Positions 46,925 to 54,980 of a DNA stretch of 64,000 nt are shown piece after piece. How positions within the stretch are numbered: the stretch's first letter is position 1; every line of letters begins with the position of its first letter. Source of the stretch: Clostridiaceae bacterium (GTDB taxonomy: Bacteria; Bacillota; Clostridia; DSM-8532); the NCBI GenBank assembly GCA_012840245.1, contig DULR01000083.1, positions 1-64,000 on the forward strand, written 5' to 3'. The notes under the pieces are model-generated. The model made no database searches, was not told where the DNA came from, and was given only the letters and a program-made list of their open reading frames with translations. Both the position numbers and the translations under genes were made by a program.

Positions 46925-46996
46925 CGTCCCGTATAGGAATCGAACCCATATCAATGGAACCGGAATCCATCGTCTTATCCATTAGACTAACGGGAC
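46925..46996 (-). tRNA. tRNA-Arg (anticodon CCG)
   Basis: A full cloverleaf reads on the minus strand: acceptor GTCCCGT with ACGGGAC, D-arm GTCTAATGGATAAGAC, anticodon stem ATGGA/TCCAT around loop TTCCGGT (anticodon CCG), T-arm GGGTTCGATTCC, discriminator G. CCA is encoded just after (46924-46922). Confidence 0.95.
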
Positions 46997-47051
46997 AAAA
47001 ATCTTGAGTATCCGCACAATATATTATACCACGTTTTTTTCACAATTAAAA

Positions 47052-47112
47052 GTGTGCATCGGGGACGGTCCTCTTTGCACATTTTGTGCACCAGGGACAG
47101 TCCTGATTTCTC
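47052..47112. repeat. inverted REP pair downstream of the RAYT gene
   Basis: GTGCATCGGGGACGGTCC and GGGACAGTCC form the outer parts, with TGCACA/TGTGCA around TTT inside. About 70 bp from the 3' end of the transposase gene. Confidence 0.8.
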
Positions 47113-47184
47113 GTTTTCTTTCCATTATTCTATGATGATTTATCAAATAAAGTGTATGTTTGAGACTATTCTTGATATCTATAT

Positions 47185-47943
47185 TCATGCGCGTTGAATT
47201 ATACTCCTGCTTAATCCAGTAACTTCCATAATTTGCTTCTGACTCACGCCAGGCAAGGCTTTTAAGTCCCTGATGAGTTTATTTCTGTCAGGTTTTTTCA
47301 TTTTTAAAATATCAACCGCTGTTTTTCCCGCAAGAACCTGGATTATCAACTCTTTTGCATGACCATCTGTAATTCTGATATCAGCTTCTATATCAATCAT
47401 GCTGATATTGTCATAATCACGATGAAAATCTTTGAACTGCTTCAATCCCGCTGCCATGTCCAGCACTAATTCTGTATCAGCAATTCCTCTTGCAGATTCT
47501 TCTGGATTTATGTATTCATTATAACTTGACCATGGATAATCGCAACAGTCCAGTACAATCCCCGCCTTAACGGGATTTTGATGGACATACCTCACTGCAG
47601 TCAGCAGATATGAATCTGCATTAACCGGCTCGCTTCGAAAACGTCCTTGAAACAAATGCCCCACACGATTATATTTTTTGTTATACCAATAGGCATATGC
47701 TGTTCCCAATCTTTTCATCGTCTGACTGATGGATTCCTGCCCTTCAGCAATCAGTAAATGAACATGATTGCTCATCAGACAATAGGCATACACCTTGCAT
47801 TTGCTGTGATCTTTTGCGGTCCTGAGCTTTTTCAGGAATATGATCCTGTCTTCTTTATCCTGAAAGATATCCTGTTTGTTGATCCCTCTTACCATAACAT
47901 GGTATACACCTGAAGAGCTTTTTTTACGGGGTGTTCTTGGCAT
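47185..47943 (-). mobile_element. REP-associated tyrosine transposase (RAYT, Y1/IS200-like)
   Basis: Protein of 252 residues with a Y1 transposase domain: YHVMVRGINKQDIF at the start, the metal-binding HxH in LMSNHVHLLI, and the catalytic Tyr region TAVRYVHQNPVKAG. The C-terminal part ends in a helix-turn-helix (VSQKQIMEVTGLSRSIIQR). The start is ATG 47943, 7 nt after GAGGT. Inverted GGGACGG REP pairs lie on both sides (47052-47112 and 48140-48196), the usual layout of a RAYT with its REPs. RAYTs recognise folded single-stranded REP DNA and are thought to spread it. The ORF looks intact, so the REPs here may still be mobile. Confidence 0.9.
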
Positions 47944-48139
47944 ATAGATTACCTCTGAAAATAACATTTTGTTTTAGTATACCATAATATTTAGCCCTGC
48001 ATCCATATTATTGTAATAAATTAATATAAATCCAGACGCACTGTTTGCTTAACAAAAGCAAAGTATAAATTTTGCTGGGATTTTAAAGGGTATTAAACAG
48101 GTACAAGAAAATACATCTTTAATCGGTCACCGTGAATAA

Positions 48140-48196
48140 AGGATTGTCCCCTATGCGCAAAATGTGCATGAAGGACCGTCCCCTATACTCATTTTA
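48140..48196. repeat. inverted REP pair upstream of the RAYT gene
   Basis: GGATTGTCCCC and GGACCGTCCCCT arms with TGCGCA/TGTGCA inside; the last arm ACTCATTTT carries the stop codon of the neighbouring membrane protein gene (48189-48191). Confidence 0.8.
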
Positions 48197-48848
48197 TGAG
48201 GTTGAACAGTTGGGTGCCGATGAATTCGATGGCCGCTCCGCTTATCTGCATCCAGAAATAGGTAGCCAAAACCAGAATCAGCTTTCCGAAAATCTGGATC
48301 CGGGTTTTTATGCTTATGGTCCTGTAGATCACTCCCAGCTGAAAATAGGGCATCATGAACAGAAATGCAAAAAGCACGGCAAAAAGCAACCTGATTATAA
48401 AAGGCGAGCTCATGTCCACAGCCAGCCAATCCACTCCGGAGTATATGAATAGTGCGGTCGGAACAAGGAAAATCAGGTGGGACAGGGCATAGGATTTCAT
48501 CATTATGACAGGAAATCTGCGGTTTACATACTTCTCGCTCCGACTCCCTATCATTATGGCAAATTCCGCTATCGGAACCATTGTGCAAATAACATCAAAT
48601 GCGCCTATTAGAAGTGATGCAGCGATCCCCAGGATGAGCTTCAAAATGAGGCTTCTGGCATCACCTTCAAAAAACCCTTCTTCAATAAGGTTTCTATGAA
48701 AAACAAAATCAAAGATCCCGACAAACAAAAATGCGAAAATCAAACCCTTGAATTTAACTGAAATCTTTTTGTGGACCCAGACGGGCAAAAGAAACACATC
48801 CAAAGGGCTGGATGGTATCTCATTGACTTTTTCCATATAAATGCCCAC
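48189..48848 (-). CDS. membrane protein of unknown function (Yip1-like topology)
   Basis: Protein of 219 residues with a short N-terminal cytosolic part (SPLDVFLLPVWVHKKI) and about five hydrophobic helices; layout resembles YIP1-type membrane proteins, but I do not recognise a family with confidence. The start is probably GTG 48848 (AAGGA 8 nt upstream); the ATG at 48836 is the alternative. The last codon AAA and stop TGA run into a REP arm (AAAATGAGTATAGGGGACGG). Monocistronic. Confidence 0.7.
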   Translation of the reverse strand: MGIYMEKVNEIPSSPLDVFLLPVWVHKKISVKFKGLIFAFLFVGIFDFVFHRNLIEEGFFEGDARSLILKLILGIAASLLIGAFDVICTMVPIAEFAIMIGSRSEKYVNRRFPVIMMKSYALSHLIFLVPTALFIYSGVDWLAVDMSSPFIIRLLFAVLFAFLFMMPYFQLGVIYRTISIKTRIQIFGKLILVLATYFWMQISGAAIEFIGTQLFNLIK

Positions 48849-48986
48849 GCCCGGCTTCCTTGCGAAGATTGCAGAGTGAGCCCGGCAGGTACCTCCCGTT
48901 AATATTATGTTAAAATAGTTCAGCCCCGCGAATACGGTTTAAACAATTAATTTATTTTAGCATAGCTGATAAATCTAATCAATGGT

Positions 48987-50771
48987 TCACTTTCTGGCTG
49001 TCGGCTCCATTATGGGCTCACTGTAGTACGCTTTCCATTCTTCATAGTCTCTGACCTGCTTCAGGTTTCTTTCGAATATAGTGAAAACATTTTTATCTGC
49101 GAAATTGGCCGCCCAGACACATGCTCCCGCCAGATCGTACTTGTGTACCAGGGAGGTTTTCATATTCACAGAATTCTGATCCTCTATCCACATGTGATAG
49201 GACTTTCCATCCTTTTCGTATGTCGCCTGATATTGACCCGAGATATCGTTCCAGACAACTGCCGCTTCGTTCTCACCAGCATTCTTCCATGCGCCATCCA
49301 CATTCAGTACTACCGATGACGGCCTTGTTCCCGGATTTCCGCTGTCTACGGTCCAAAGCCTTGTATAGAGCGGGATCCCTAATAACAGTTTGTTTGCGGG
49401 AACTTCCCTCAAGGTTTTCTGGAGGTTTTCCTCAACCCAAACCAGTTCAGCCGTCGATCCGGCTTTCGGGCTGGTGCTCCAGTGCTGGTCATATGTCATG
49501 AGGCAGACATAATCTACACTCTCAGCCAGAGCCTTTCTGTCATAACATTTGGACCAGGTATCGCTTCCGTCGGGCACCGATACATCGACCGAAACATAAA
49601 GCCCCTGCTCCCTTGCCAGCGGATAAAACTCTCTGACGAACTGGGTATATGCATCCTTGTCGGTTTTGTACATGTTTTCGAAATCCAGGTTTATGCCGTC
49701 TAGCTTGTATAAAGCGGCATAGGCAAGTATATTCCTTATGATCTCCCTCCTTGTGTCGGAGTTGTTGAGAATCATGCTGGTTCCGTCGATATCGTTGAAG
49801 TTGTTTGAAAACAGAGCCCAGACCTGCCAGCCGTTCTTATGCGCATTTTCCACATATTCGGGTGTGGCTCTGTTCTTTATGGTACCAGCCCTGTCGATTA
49901 TTTCGAACCAGGTCGGGGAGATCACGTCGATACCGGGGGTTTCCTCTCCCAGCCTGATATTGCTTTTGGAATATGTCATCTCCCAAATCAGATTTATCTT
50001 GCCTTCAGTAAGCACGGGAGGATCAGTTTCCTTTTCCTCTTCTTCAATGGTATACTGAGCGCCCGATATATAAACCTCATCTTTTTTCACATAGCCCAGA
50101 GTTCCGTCGCCAGCCCTTACCCGGTACCATTCTTCCAGTTCGTCGAATACTACAAGGCTCGTTTCCTGGGTACGGTAGATTTCGAGGCCTTTCTCCCCCT
50201 GTCCTTCATACTTCTTCACGATGGGATCATAGATGCTCGGGCCTTTTCTTACAAAAGTCCGGGCATCAAGCGGCCAGGCCGTTCTGTAGACCTTGTTGTT
50301 GTAATCTATGATAACGACGTCATTGCTTTCAACGTATGATACGCTTATGCCGTAAAATTCCCTCAGGAAGTTTATGGGGAGATAGACTGTCCCGTTTCTT
50401 TCGACCACCGGAAACGCAAGTTCCATGGGATTGTCGTTTATAAGGGCGTCAAGGCTTCCTGTCCTCATTCGGATGACCCTGTCCCTGGTGGTGACGGTCA
50501 CCATCTTCAGAGCTTCATCATACCATATATATTTGTCGAAATGCTCCTTAATGGTTTTAAAAGGAAGGTATACCTGATCGTTTGCCAGATAAGGGGAAGG
50601 AGACCCGGTTATAAGTTCTCCGCCTATAACGAGCCTTGTCCCCGGGATATCAAAGGGTTCAACTATTTTTTTATTAGGTGCCTTACGTACAAGATAAACC
50701 GCCAGAACTCCCGCTGCGATCAATGTCAGCACAAGAGCGCCTGCAATCGTGCTAAGCCTTTTTTCTTTCAT
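48987..50771 (-). CDS. GH18 family glycosidase-like protein with copper-amine-oxidase-N and SH3 domains
   Basis: Protein of 594 residues anchored by an N-terminal helix (about 8-29). Residues about 45-160 match the copper amine oxidase N-terminal-like domain (YLPFKTIKEHFDKYIWYDEA and VYLPINFLREFYGI). About 165-235 is a bacterial SH3-like segment. From about 255 it is a GH18 barrel with the active-site motif LDGINLDFENMY, which keeps all three acidic residues (DGxNxDxE type), and YVCLMTYDQHWS. It resembles spore or cell-wall glycosidases of the YaaH/YdhD type that cleave peptidoglycan glycans rather than true chitinases. GGGGG precedes the ATG. Confidence 0.88.
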   Translation of the reverse strand: MKEKRLSTIAGALVLTLIAAGVLAVYLVRKAPNKKIVEPFDIPGTRLVIGGELITGSPSPYLANDQVYLPFKTIKEHFDKYIWYDEALKMVTVTTRDRVIRMRTGSLDALINDNPMELAFPVVERNGTVYLPINFLREFYGISVSYVESNDVVIIDYNNKVYRTAWPLDARTFVRKGPSIYDPIVKKYEGQGEKGLEIYRTQETSLVVFDELEEWYRVRAGDGTLGYVKKDEVYISGAQYTIEEEEKETDPPVLTEGKINLIWEMTYSKSNIRLGEETPGIDVISPTWFEIIDRAGTIKNRATPEYVENAHKNGWQVWALFSNNFNDIDGTSMILNNSDTRREIIRNILAYAALYKLDGINLDFENMYKTDKDAYTQFVREFYPLAREQGLYVSVDVSVPDGSDTWSKCYDRKALAESVDYVCLMTYDQHWSTSPKAGSTAELVWVEENLQKTLREVPANKLLLGIPLYTRLWTVDSGNPGTRPSSVVLNVDGAWKNAGENEAAVVWNDISGQYQATYEKDGKSYHMWIEDQNSVNMKTSLVHKYDLAGACVWAANFADKNVFTIFERNLKQVRDYEEWKAYYSEPIMEPTARK

Positions 50772-50962
50772 GCGACCCCCGAAACAGGATATTTACCGCT
50801 CCATGACGGAGCAGTATCTTTATATTTAATTATATCATAGCAATCGGTATAAATATGATGACACATAGTGGTATCCGATGTCTGCCCTGCTGCCGGCCAA
50901 TCAGTCCGGCGGAATCGTATCTTCTGCTCAACGCCTGATACAGGCCTGCAGGTATAAATACT

Positions 50963-50994
50963 AAAAAGGCTTCACACGTTCAGCATGTGAAGCC
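50963..50994 (-). terminator. rho-independent terminator of the DUF6106-like gene
   Basis: On the minus strand GGCTTCACA and TGTGAAGCC form a 9-bp stem with loop TGCTGAACG, followed by TTTTTAG. It lies 45 nt past the stop at 51039. Confidence 0.8.
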
Positions 50995-51038
50995 GGTCAT
51001 GATAAGTATTCTTCGCTTTGCGAGGAATGAAAGGTCTG

Positions 51039-51539
51039 TCAGTCGGTAAATACCTTTCTGGGTATGAAAGTCCTGAAGTTGTCGATCATCTTCTGGTCTG
51101 GCTCAAAAAGTATGACTGTTTGCTTTCCGTCCTCTCTCAGACTGATAAACCAGACTTCCGCATTTTTGGATCGTGAGGAATAATCCTTGACGTTTTTGCA
51201 CTCCTGGATATTTTTCGTGTAATGCCTGGAGTTCACTTTTGCAACCAGTTCGAACTCTTTGCAGTTTCCGCTGTACACACGTTTTCTTTTTCGCTGGTTT
51301 ATTATTTTGTCTATATCCAGATCGCCATTGGTCACGGCATATTCAAATTCAATATTCAGCATGGTCACAAGTATATATGCAAGATAAAAAATACCGATCA
51401 TTATAAAGGTTGATAGTCCAGGTATGATCATTATTGATAAAAAGCTCAACCCGATGGCCCCCAGAAGGATCAGGAAGATCAGAAGTATATCCAGCGTGCT
51501 TTTGCGCCTTCTTATTATCTTTTCAATAAATATGTCCAT
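51039..51539 (-). CDS. small membrane protein, DUF6106-like
   Basis: Protein of 166 residues with two N-terminal membrane helices (about 17-38 and 42-62) and a cytosolic alpha/beta tail of about 100 residues (EYAVTNGDLDIDKIINQRKR, then KQTVILFEPDQKMIDNFRTF). AAGGAGG precedes the ATG. Probable function in the envelope, not known. Confidence 0.75.
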   Translation of the reverse strand: MDIFIEKIIRRRKSTLDILLIFLILLGAIGLSFLSIMIIPGLSTFIMIGIFYLAYILVTMLNIEFEYAVTNGDLDIDKIINQRKRKRVYSGNCKEFELVAKVNSRHYTKNIQECKNVKDYSSRSKNAEVWFISLREDGKQTVILFEPDQKMIDNFRTFIPRKVFTD

Positions 51540-51606
51540 AATTTGGGCCTCCTTTTCTTATGTAGATTTTAGCATATTCTGCTTTATGTATACAACTAAA
51601 ATGATA

Positions 51607-52398
51607 TTATTCCTTGCAAGCCAGCACATTAGTTATTTTATCCGATGAACTGTATTTTTCAAATGCTTTTATAATATCCTGTTCCGTTATCAGGCCGATT
51701 ATTTCCATATCCCTGTTCAGGATATAGATCAGATGAAACCTGTCATAATCAAGTCTCTGCATGACATCTCCTATCGTCATGTCTTCCATGACCACAATTA
51801 TCCCGGCGAAATACACCCCTTTTTTCAGGATCCTCTGTTTCCTGTTCAATAAATTCTCAAGTTTCATAAAACTTACAGCCTCCTCCATAAGTCTCGTTCC
51901 GGGCAGTATGACCGCAGCGATAAGCAAGCTCGGGTTTTTGAACAGAACTATCTGCAAGATTCCAACAATGAAAAGGAACACTTTCAAAACTATAGCCAGT
52001 TTTTTTGCTATCCTGAAAGCCCTGCTGCTCCCCATCAGCTTATACAGAAGGATCAGCAGTATCTGTCCTCCGTCCAGTGGATAAATGGGCAGCAAATTAA
52101 AAAGGCCTATGGCGATATTGGCCTCAGACAGACTGCTCAAAAAGCCCCCGGTTTTATATAAGCAAATTGCAACAATAAAGTTTCCAAGGGGACCTGCAAA
52201 ATATATGACAGTTTGTTTTTTAAAGCTCCTTGTGTTTTTAAGCCTGGCTCTGATTCCCACAAGAGTCGGCCTGAAGGAATAGAGCGCCACCCCGAAAATA
52301 TGGGCTGCAAACATATGGAAAGCCTCATGAATGATTATAGCCGCCAGGCAGGCTAAAACAACGCTGATCAGGGTGACCCTCCCAAAACCCTCGAACAT
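51607..52398 (-). CDS. spoIVFB: SpoIVFB-type site-2 membrane metalloprotease with CBS domain
   Basis: Protein of 263 residues with six hydrophobic segments. The zinc motif HEAFH is in IIIHEAFHMFAAHIFG and the third ligand in LLPIYPLDGGQIL. The C-terminus is a CBS-like domain (GDVMQRLDYDRFHLIYILN, then IIGLITEQDIIKAF). SpoIVFB cleaves pro-sigma K in the mother cell during sporulation; the CBS domain senses ATP. It overlaps the upstream SpoIVFA-like gene by 31 nt and has no ribosome site of its own, so expression is by coupling. Confidence 0.9.
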   Translation of the reverse strand: MFEGFGRVTLISVVLACLAAIIIHEAFHMFAAHIFGVALYSFRPTLVGIRARLKNTRSFKKQTVIYFAGPLGNFIVAICLYKTGGFLSSLSEANIAIGLFNLLPIYPLDGGQILLILLYKLMGSSRAFRIAKKLAIVLKVFLFIVGILQIVLFKNPSLLIAAVILPGTRLMEEAVSFMKLENLLNRKQRILKKGVYFAGIIVVMEDMTIGDVMQRLDYDRFHLIYILNRDMEIIGLITEQDIIKAFEKYSSSDKITNVLACKE

Positions 52399-53021
52399 TC
52401 GGCAATGATATTTTTCACGCCATCTATGATGTTTCCCAGCTCTATATGGTTCTCAACCACGTGCCTCTTTACGAAAGAAAGCTCATCTGCAAGTTCTATA
52501 TTCTGCTGCATGAGCACTATTAATCCCAGTATCACGAAGCAGGCTATGGTCTGCTTGATGATCTTTATGGCGAGCATAGCGGTCCTGTTGTCCTCAACAG
52601 GGATCCGGCCAGGCTGAGTTCCGTAATACCGGTTGTGGGATGACTGTCTTGCCGTGATCTGCCTGTATGCCGATTGCTGATTGTATGATGAGTATCTGCG
52701 ATAAGTATCCGGTGTCTTATGGGAAGCCGATTTTGGGGTAAACAGCCTGAAAAGCGAATATGTGCTTTTCTCTTCGGGTTTCCGGGAATAGTCAGAAAAA
52801 TCCTCTTCGGGTCTGTATTTCTCTCTTAAAATGCTCAATTCTTCAGCATCTGTTATTGCGCTTTTTTCTGTTTTTTCACCTGATTCATGGTCGAATATAT
52901 TCCGGGCCGTCAAAGAATGTTCATTGTCTGAATCGTATTCAGTTTTTTCAGGGACAACTCTTCGCTTCTGGATATAGCTTTTATACATGTCCCTGTTTTC
53001 TGTTCCCTGGATCTCGGTCAT
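52368..53021 (-). CDS. SpoIVFA-like membrane protein lacking the LytM domain
   Basis: Protein of 217 residues. A charged, low-complexity cytosolic part (about 1-145) is followed by one membrane helix (about 152-175, IKIIKQTIACFVILGLIVLM) and only about 40 external residues. Position directly upstream of spoIVFB marks it as the SpoIVFA equivalent, which holds the protease in check until SpoIVB cuts it. The M23/LytM domain normally found after the helix is absent, and the overlap with spoIVFB leaves no room for it. Confidence 0.65.
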   Translation of the reverse strand: MTEIQGTENRDMYKSYIQKRRVVPEKTEYDSDNEHSLTARNIFDHESGEKTEKSAITDAEELSILREKYRPEEDFSDYSRKPEEKSTYSLFRLFTPKSASHKTPDTYRRYSSYNQQSAYRQITARQSSHNRYYGTQPGRIPVEDNRTAMLAIKIIKQTIACFVILGLIVLMQQNIELADELSFVKRHVVENHIELGNIIDGVKNIIAECSRVLGGSP

Positions 53022-53159
53022 TTTTTTGCATCCTCGTATTTTTTACCTGATTAATAATATGAGGACAGCATAAGACAATATGAAAAAGTTTCTACACGGT
53101 GTAGAATGACAATCAGGATGTGTGCAGCGCGGCACTTTCAGGATCGAAACATAAAAAAA

Positions 53160-53188
53160 TGAGTAAAAGTGTCCGTCCCCAAAACTCA
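53160..53188. repeat. REP element, single unit
   Basis: TGAGT (53160-53164) and ACTCA (53184-53188) around AAAAGTGTCCGTCCCCAAA; the reverse-oriented core of the GGGACGG family. Confidence 0.75.
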
Positions 53189-53210
53189 AAAGGGCGACCA
53201 GTGGTCGCCC
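53187..53210 (-). terminator. rho-independent terminator of the mre-min-mgsA operon
   Basis: On the minus strand GGGCGACC-ACT-GGTCGCCC (53210-53192) is followed by TTTT. It lies about 80 nt past the mgsA stop. Confidence 0.75.
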
Positions 53211-53261
53211 GAAAAAGATTCATTATTATGCTCAGAATGATATGATTCAAATAATAGAAAG

Positions 53262-53290
53262 TGAGTAAAAGTCTCCGTCCCCAAAACTCA
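53262..53290. repeat. REP element overlapping the mgsA stop codon
   Basis: TGAGT (53262-53266) and ACTCA (53286-53290) around AAAAGTCTCCGTCCCCAAA. On the minus strand the TGA at 53290-53288 is the mgsA stop. Confidence 0.8.
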
Positions 53291-53674
53291 TTTGAGGAGA
53301 TCGCGCCAGGCGAAATCGCCGCGCTGCAGACCGTTGATCAGAACCTCGGCAGTGGCGAGGTTAGTTGCGATGGGAATATTGTTTCTGTCGCATAAAGATA
53401 AAAGTTCGATCAATCCACTGTCATTTATCTCATCAGGATCTGCGAAATAAATGACCAGATCCATCTCATTATATGCGATTCGGGCAATGATCTGCTGTTC
53501 GCCCAGCTTTCCGTAAGCAAGGGAATTCACTTCCAGATCGGAGGCTTCCGATACGATTGCTCCGGTGCGGCCTGTTGCAAAAAGCTTATGTTTGGACAGG
53601 ACATACTTGTATGCAATACAGAATGCCTCCATAAGCTCTTTTTTTTGGTCATGTGCGATCAGAGCAATGTTCAT
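53288..53674 (-). CDS. methylglyoxal synthase-like protein with altered active site
   Basis: Protein of 128 residues with the methylglyoxal synthase fold: MNIALIAHDQKKE, LFATGRTG, and NIPIATNLATAEVLI. Genuine enzymes convert dihydroxyacetone phosphate to methylglyoxal and use an Asp in the motif GGDQQ (Asp71 in E. coli), plus a His and Asp in the DP...HDPD loop. Here the first motif reads LGEQQ (Glu59 for Asp), and the loop reads ADPDEINDSG, two residues shorter and without the His. Activity may be lost or changed. It follows minE by 14 bp on the same strand. GGGGGG precedes the ATG. Confidence 0.82.
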   Translation of the reverse strand: MNIALIAHDQKKELMEAFCIAYKYVLSKHKLFATGRTGAIVSEASDLEVNSLAYGKLGEQQIIARIAYNEMDLVIYFADPDEINDSGLIELLSLCDRNNIPIATNLATAEVLINGLQRGDFAWRDLLK

Positions 53675-53688
53675 TGGTAACCCCCCGC

Positions 53689-53979
53689 TTATAATGACTG
53701 TCTGCCGGCATTTTTCATGCCTTTGATGGGAATATTGGCAACCAGTGCCGGCACGATTCTTTCACCATCGTCGCTGTTTGTTTTCGTGAGTTGTATATCA
53801 AGCGTGTCTTCGTCTATTTCCATGTAATTCTGGATCACTCTTATGATCTCGCTCTTTACCATTTCAAGAAACTGCGGCGAAACATTTGATCTGTCATGTA
53901 TAAGAACCAGCTTCAGGCGTTCTTTGGCGACATCCTTGGATGAGTCCTTTTTCTTAAAAAACTTGAACAAATCAACCAT
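53689..53979 (-). CDS. minE: cell division topological factor MinE
   Basis: Protein of 96 residues. The N-terminal amphipathic membrane-targeting helix (MVDLFKFFKKK) and the MinD-contact region (AKERLKLVLIHDRSN) precede the dimer domain with EIIRVIQNYMEIDEDTL. It displaces MinD from the membrane to drive pole-to-pole oscillation. GGGAGGG precedes the ATG; minD ends 16 bp upstream. Many Clostridia have rodA near here; it is absent. Confidence 0.93.
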   Translation of the reverse strand: MVDLFKFFKKKDSSKDVAKERLKLVLIHDRSNVSPQFLEMVKSEIIRVIQNYMEIDEDTLDIQLTKTNSDDGERIVPALVANIPIKGMKNAGRQSL

Positions 53980-53995
53980 ATTTGTACCCTCCCCA

Positions 53996-54796
53996 TTATG
54001 CCGGCTTTATGCCAAAAAGCTTTTTCATTTTCGCTAAAAATCCGTCGGAATTGTTGAGGTTGATAAAAGGAACATCTTCTCCCAAAATCCGCCTTGTGAT
54101 ATTGCGATAAGCTTGTCCGGCAATCGATTTGCTGTCATTCACTGCAGGCTCGCCTCTGTTCGTTGATATGATTATGTTCTCGTCATCGGGTACAACACCT
54201 ATAAGGCCTATCGCCAGTATATCGATGATATCCTCAATGGACATCATGTCGCCGCGTTTTACCATATCGGGACGGACACGGTTTACTATGAGCTGAGGAT
54301 TCCTGATCTCATTGGCCTCCAGAAGACCTATGATTCTGTCGGCATCGCGGACAGCCGATACTTCAGGCGTTGTTACTACGAATGCCCTGTCAGCCCCAGC
54401 GATTGCATTTTTGAATCCCTGTTCGATACCGGCAGGACAATCTATGATGATATAATCATATTCTTTCTTTAATTCTTCACACAAATCCACCATTTGATGC
54501 GGTGCCACCGCGTTTTTATCGCGGGTCTGGGGTGCGGGCAGCAAATAAAGCCCTTCAAAGCGTTTATCCTTTATAAGTGCCTGTTTCAGACGGCACTGGC
54601 CTTCTATGACATCAACAAGGTCGTACACGATCCTGTTTTCAAGTCCCATAACTACGTCAAGGTTTCTAAGCCCTATATCAGTATCGATCAGTACAACTTT
54701 TTTACCCTGCAAGGCAATACCTGTTCCGAGATTTGCTGTCGTCGTGGTTTTACCGACTCCGCCCTTACCGGACGTTATAACTATAACCTCACCCAT
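53996..54796 (-). CDS. minD: septum site-determining ATPase MinD
   Basis: Deviant Walker-A ATPase of about 266 residues: ITSGKGGVGKTTTTANLG, switch IDTDIGLRNLDVVMG, and DCPAGIEQGF. The C-terminal amphipathic helix FLAKMKKLFGIKPA binds membrane. The start is set at 54796 (MGEVIV...) by family convention; an upstream ATG at 54823 would add nine residues. Confidence 0.95.
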   Translation of the reverse strand: MGEVIVITSGKGGVGKTTTTANLGTGIALQGKKVVLIDTDIGLRNLDVVMGLENRIVYDLVDVIEGQCRLKQALIKDKRFEGLYLLPAPQTRDKNAVAPHQMVDLCEELKKEYDYIIIDCPAGIEQGFKNAIAGADRAFVVTTPEVSAVRDADRIIGLLEANEIRNPQLIVNRVRPDMVKRGDMMSIEDIIDILAIGLIGVVPDDENIIISTNRGEPAVNDSKSIAGQAYRNITRRILGEDVPFINLNNSDGFLAKMKKLFGIKPA

Positions 54797-54980
54797 ATTG
54801 CAATTAAACCCATGCCTTGCCATGCACCCACATATATGTAAACACCGGCACGGGTCAGGTCCTCCCTTCGATAATTTATTATGGATTAAATAAACCTGAT
54901 CCTCCGAAAATTGTATCTTAATGCTAATATATCTTTTTTTAAGTTAAAAGTCAACGAAACAATAGTACCAGGCCATGGGT

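Noticed and set aside
46794-46982. Open frame of 62 codons across the tRNA region
   Set aside because: It is the translated reverse of tRNA-Arg and the acpS leader, not a gene.
47052-48196. Possible CRISPR-like or phage-derived repeats around the transposase
   Set aside because: The repeats are inverted palindromic pairs without regular spacers, and there are no cas or phage genes; REP/RAYT explains them.
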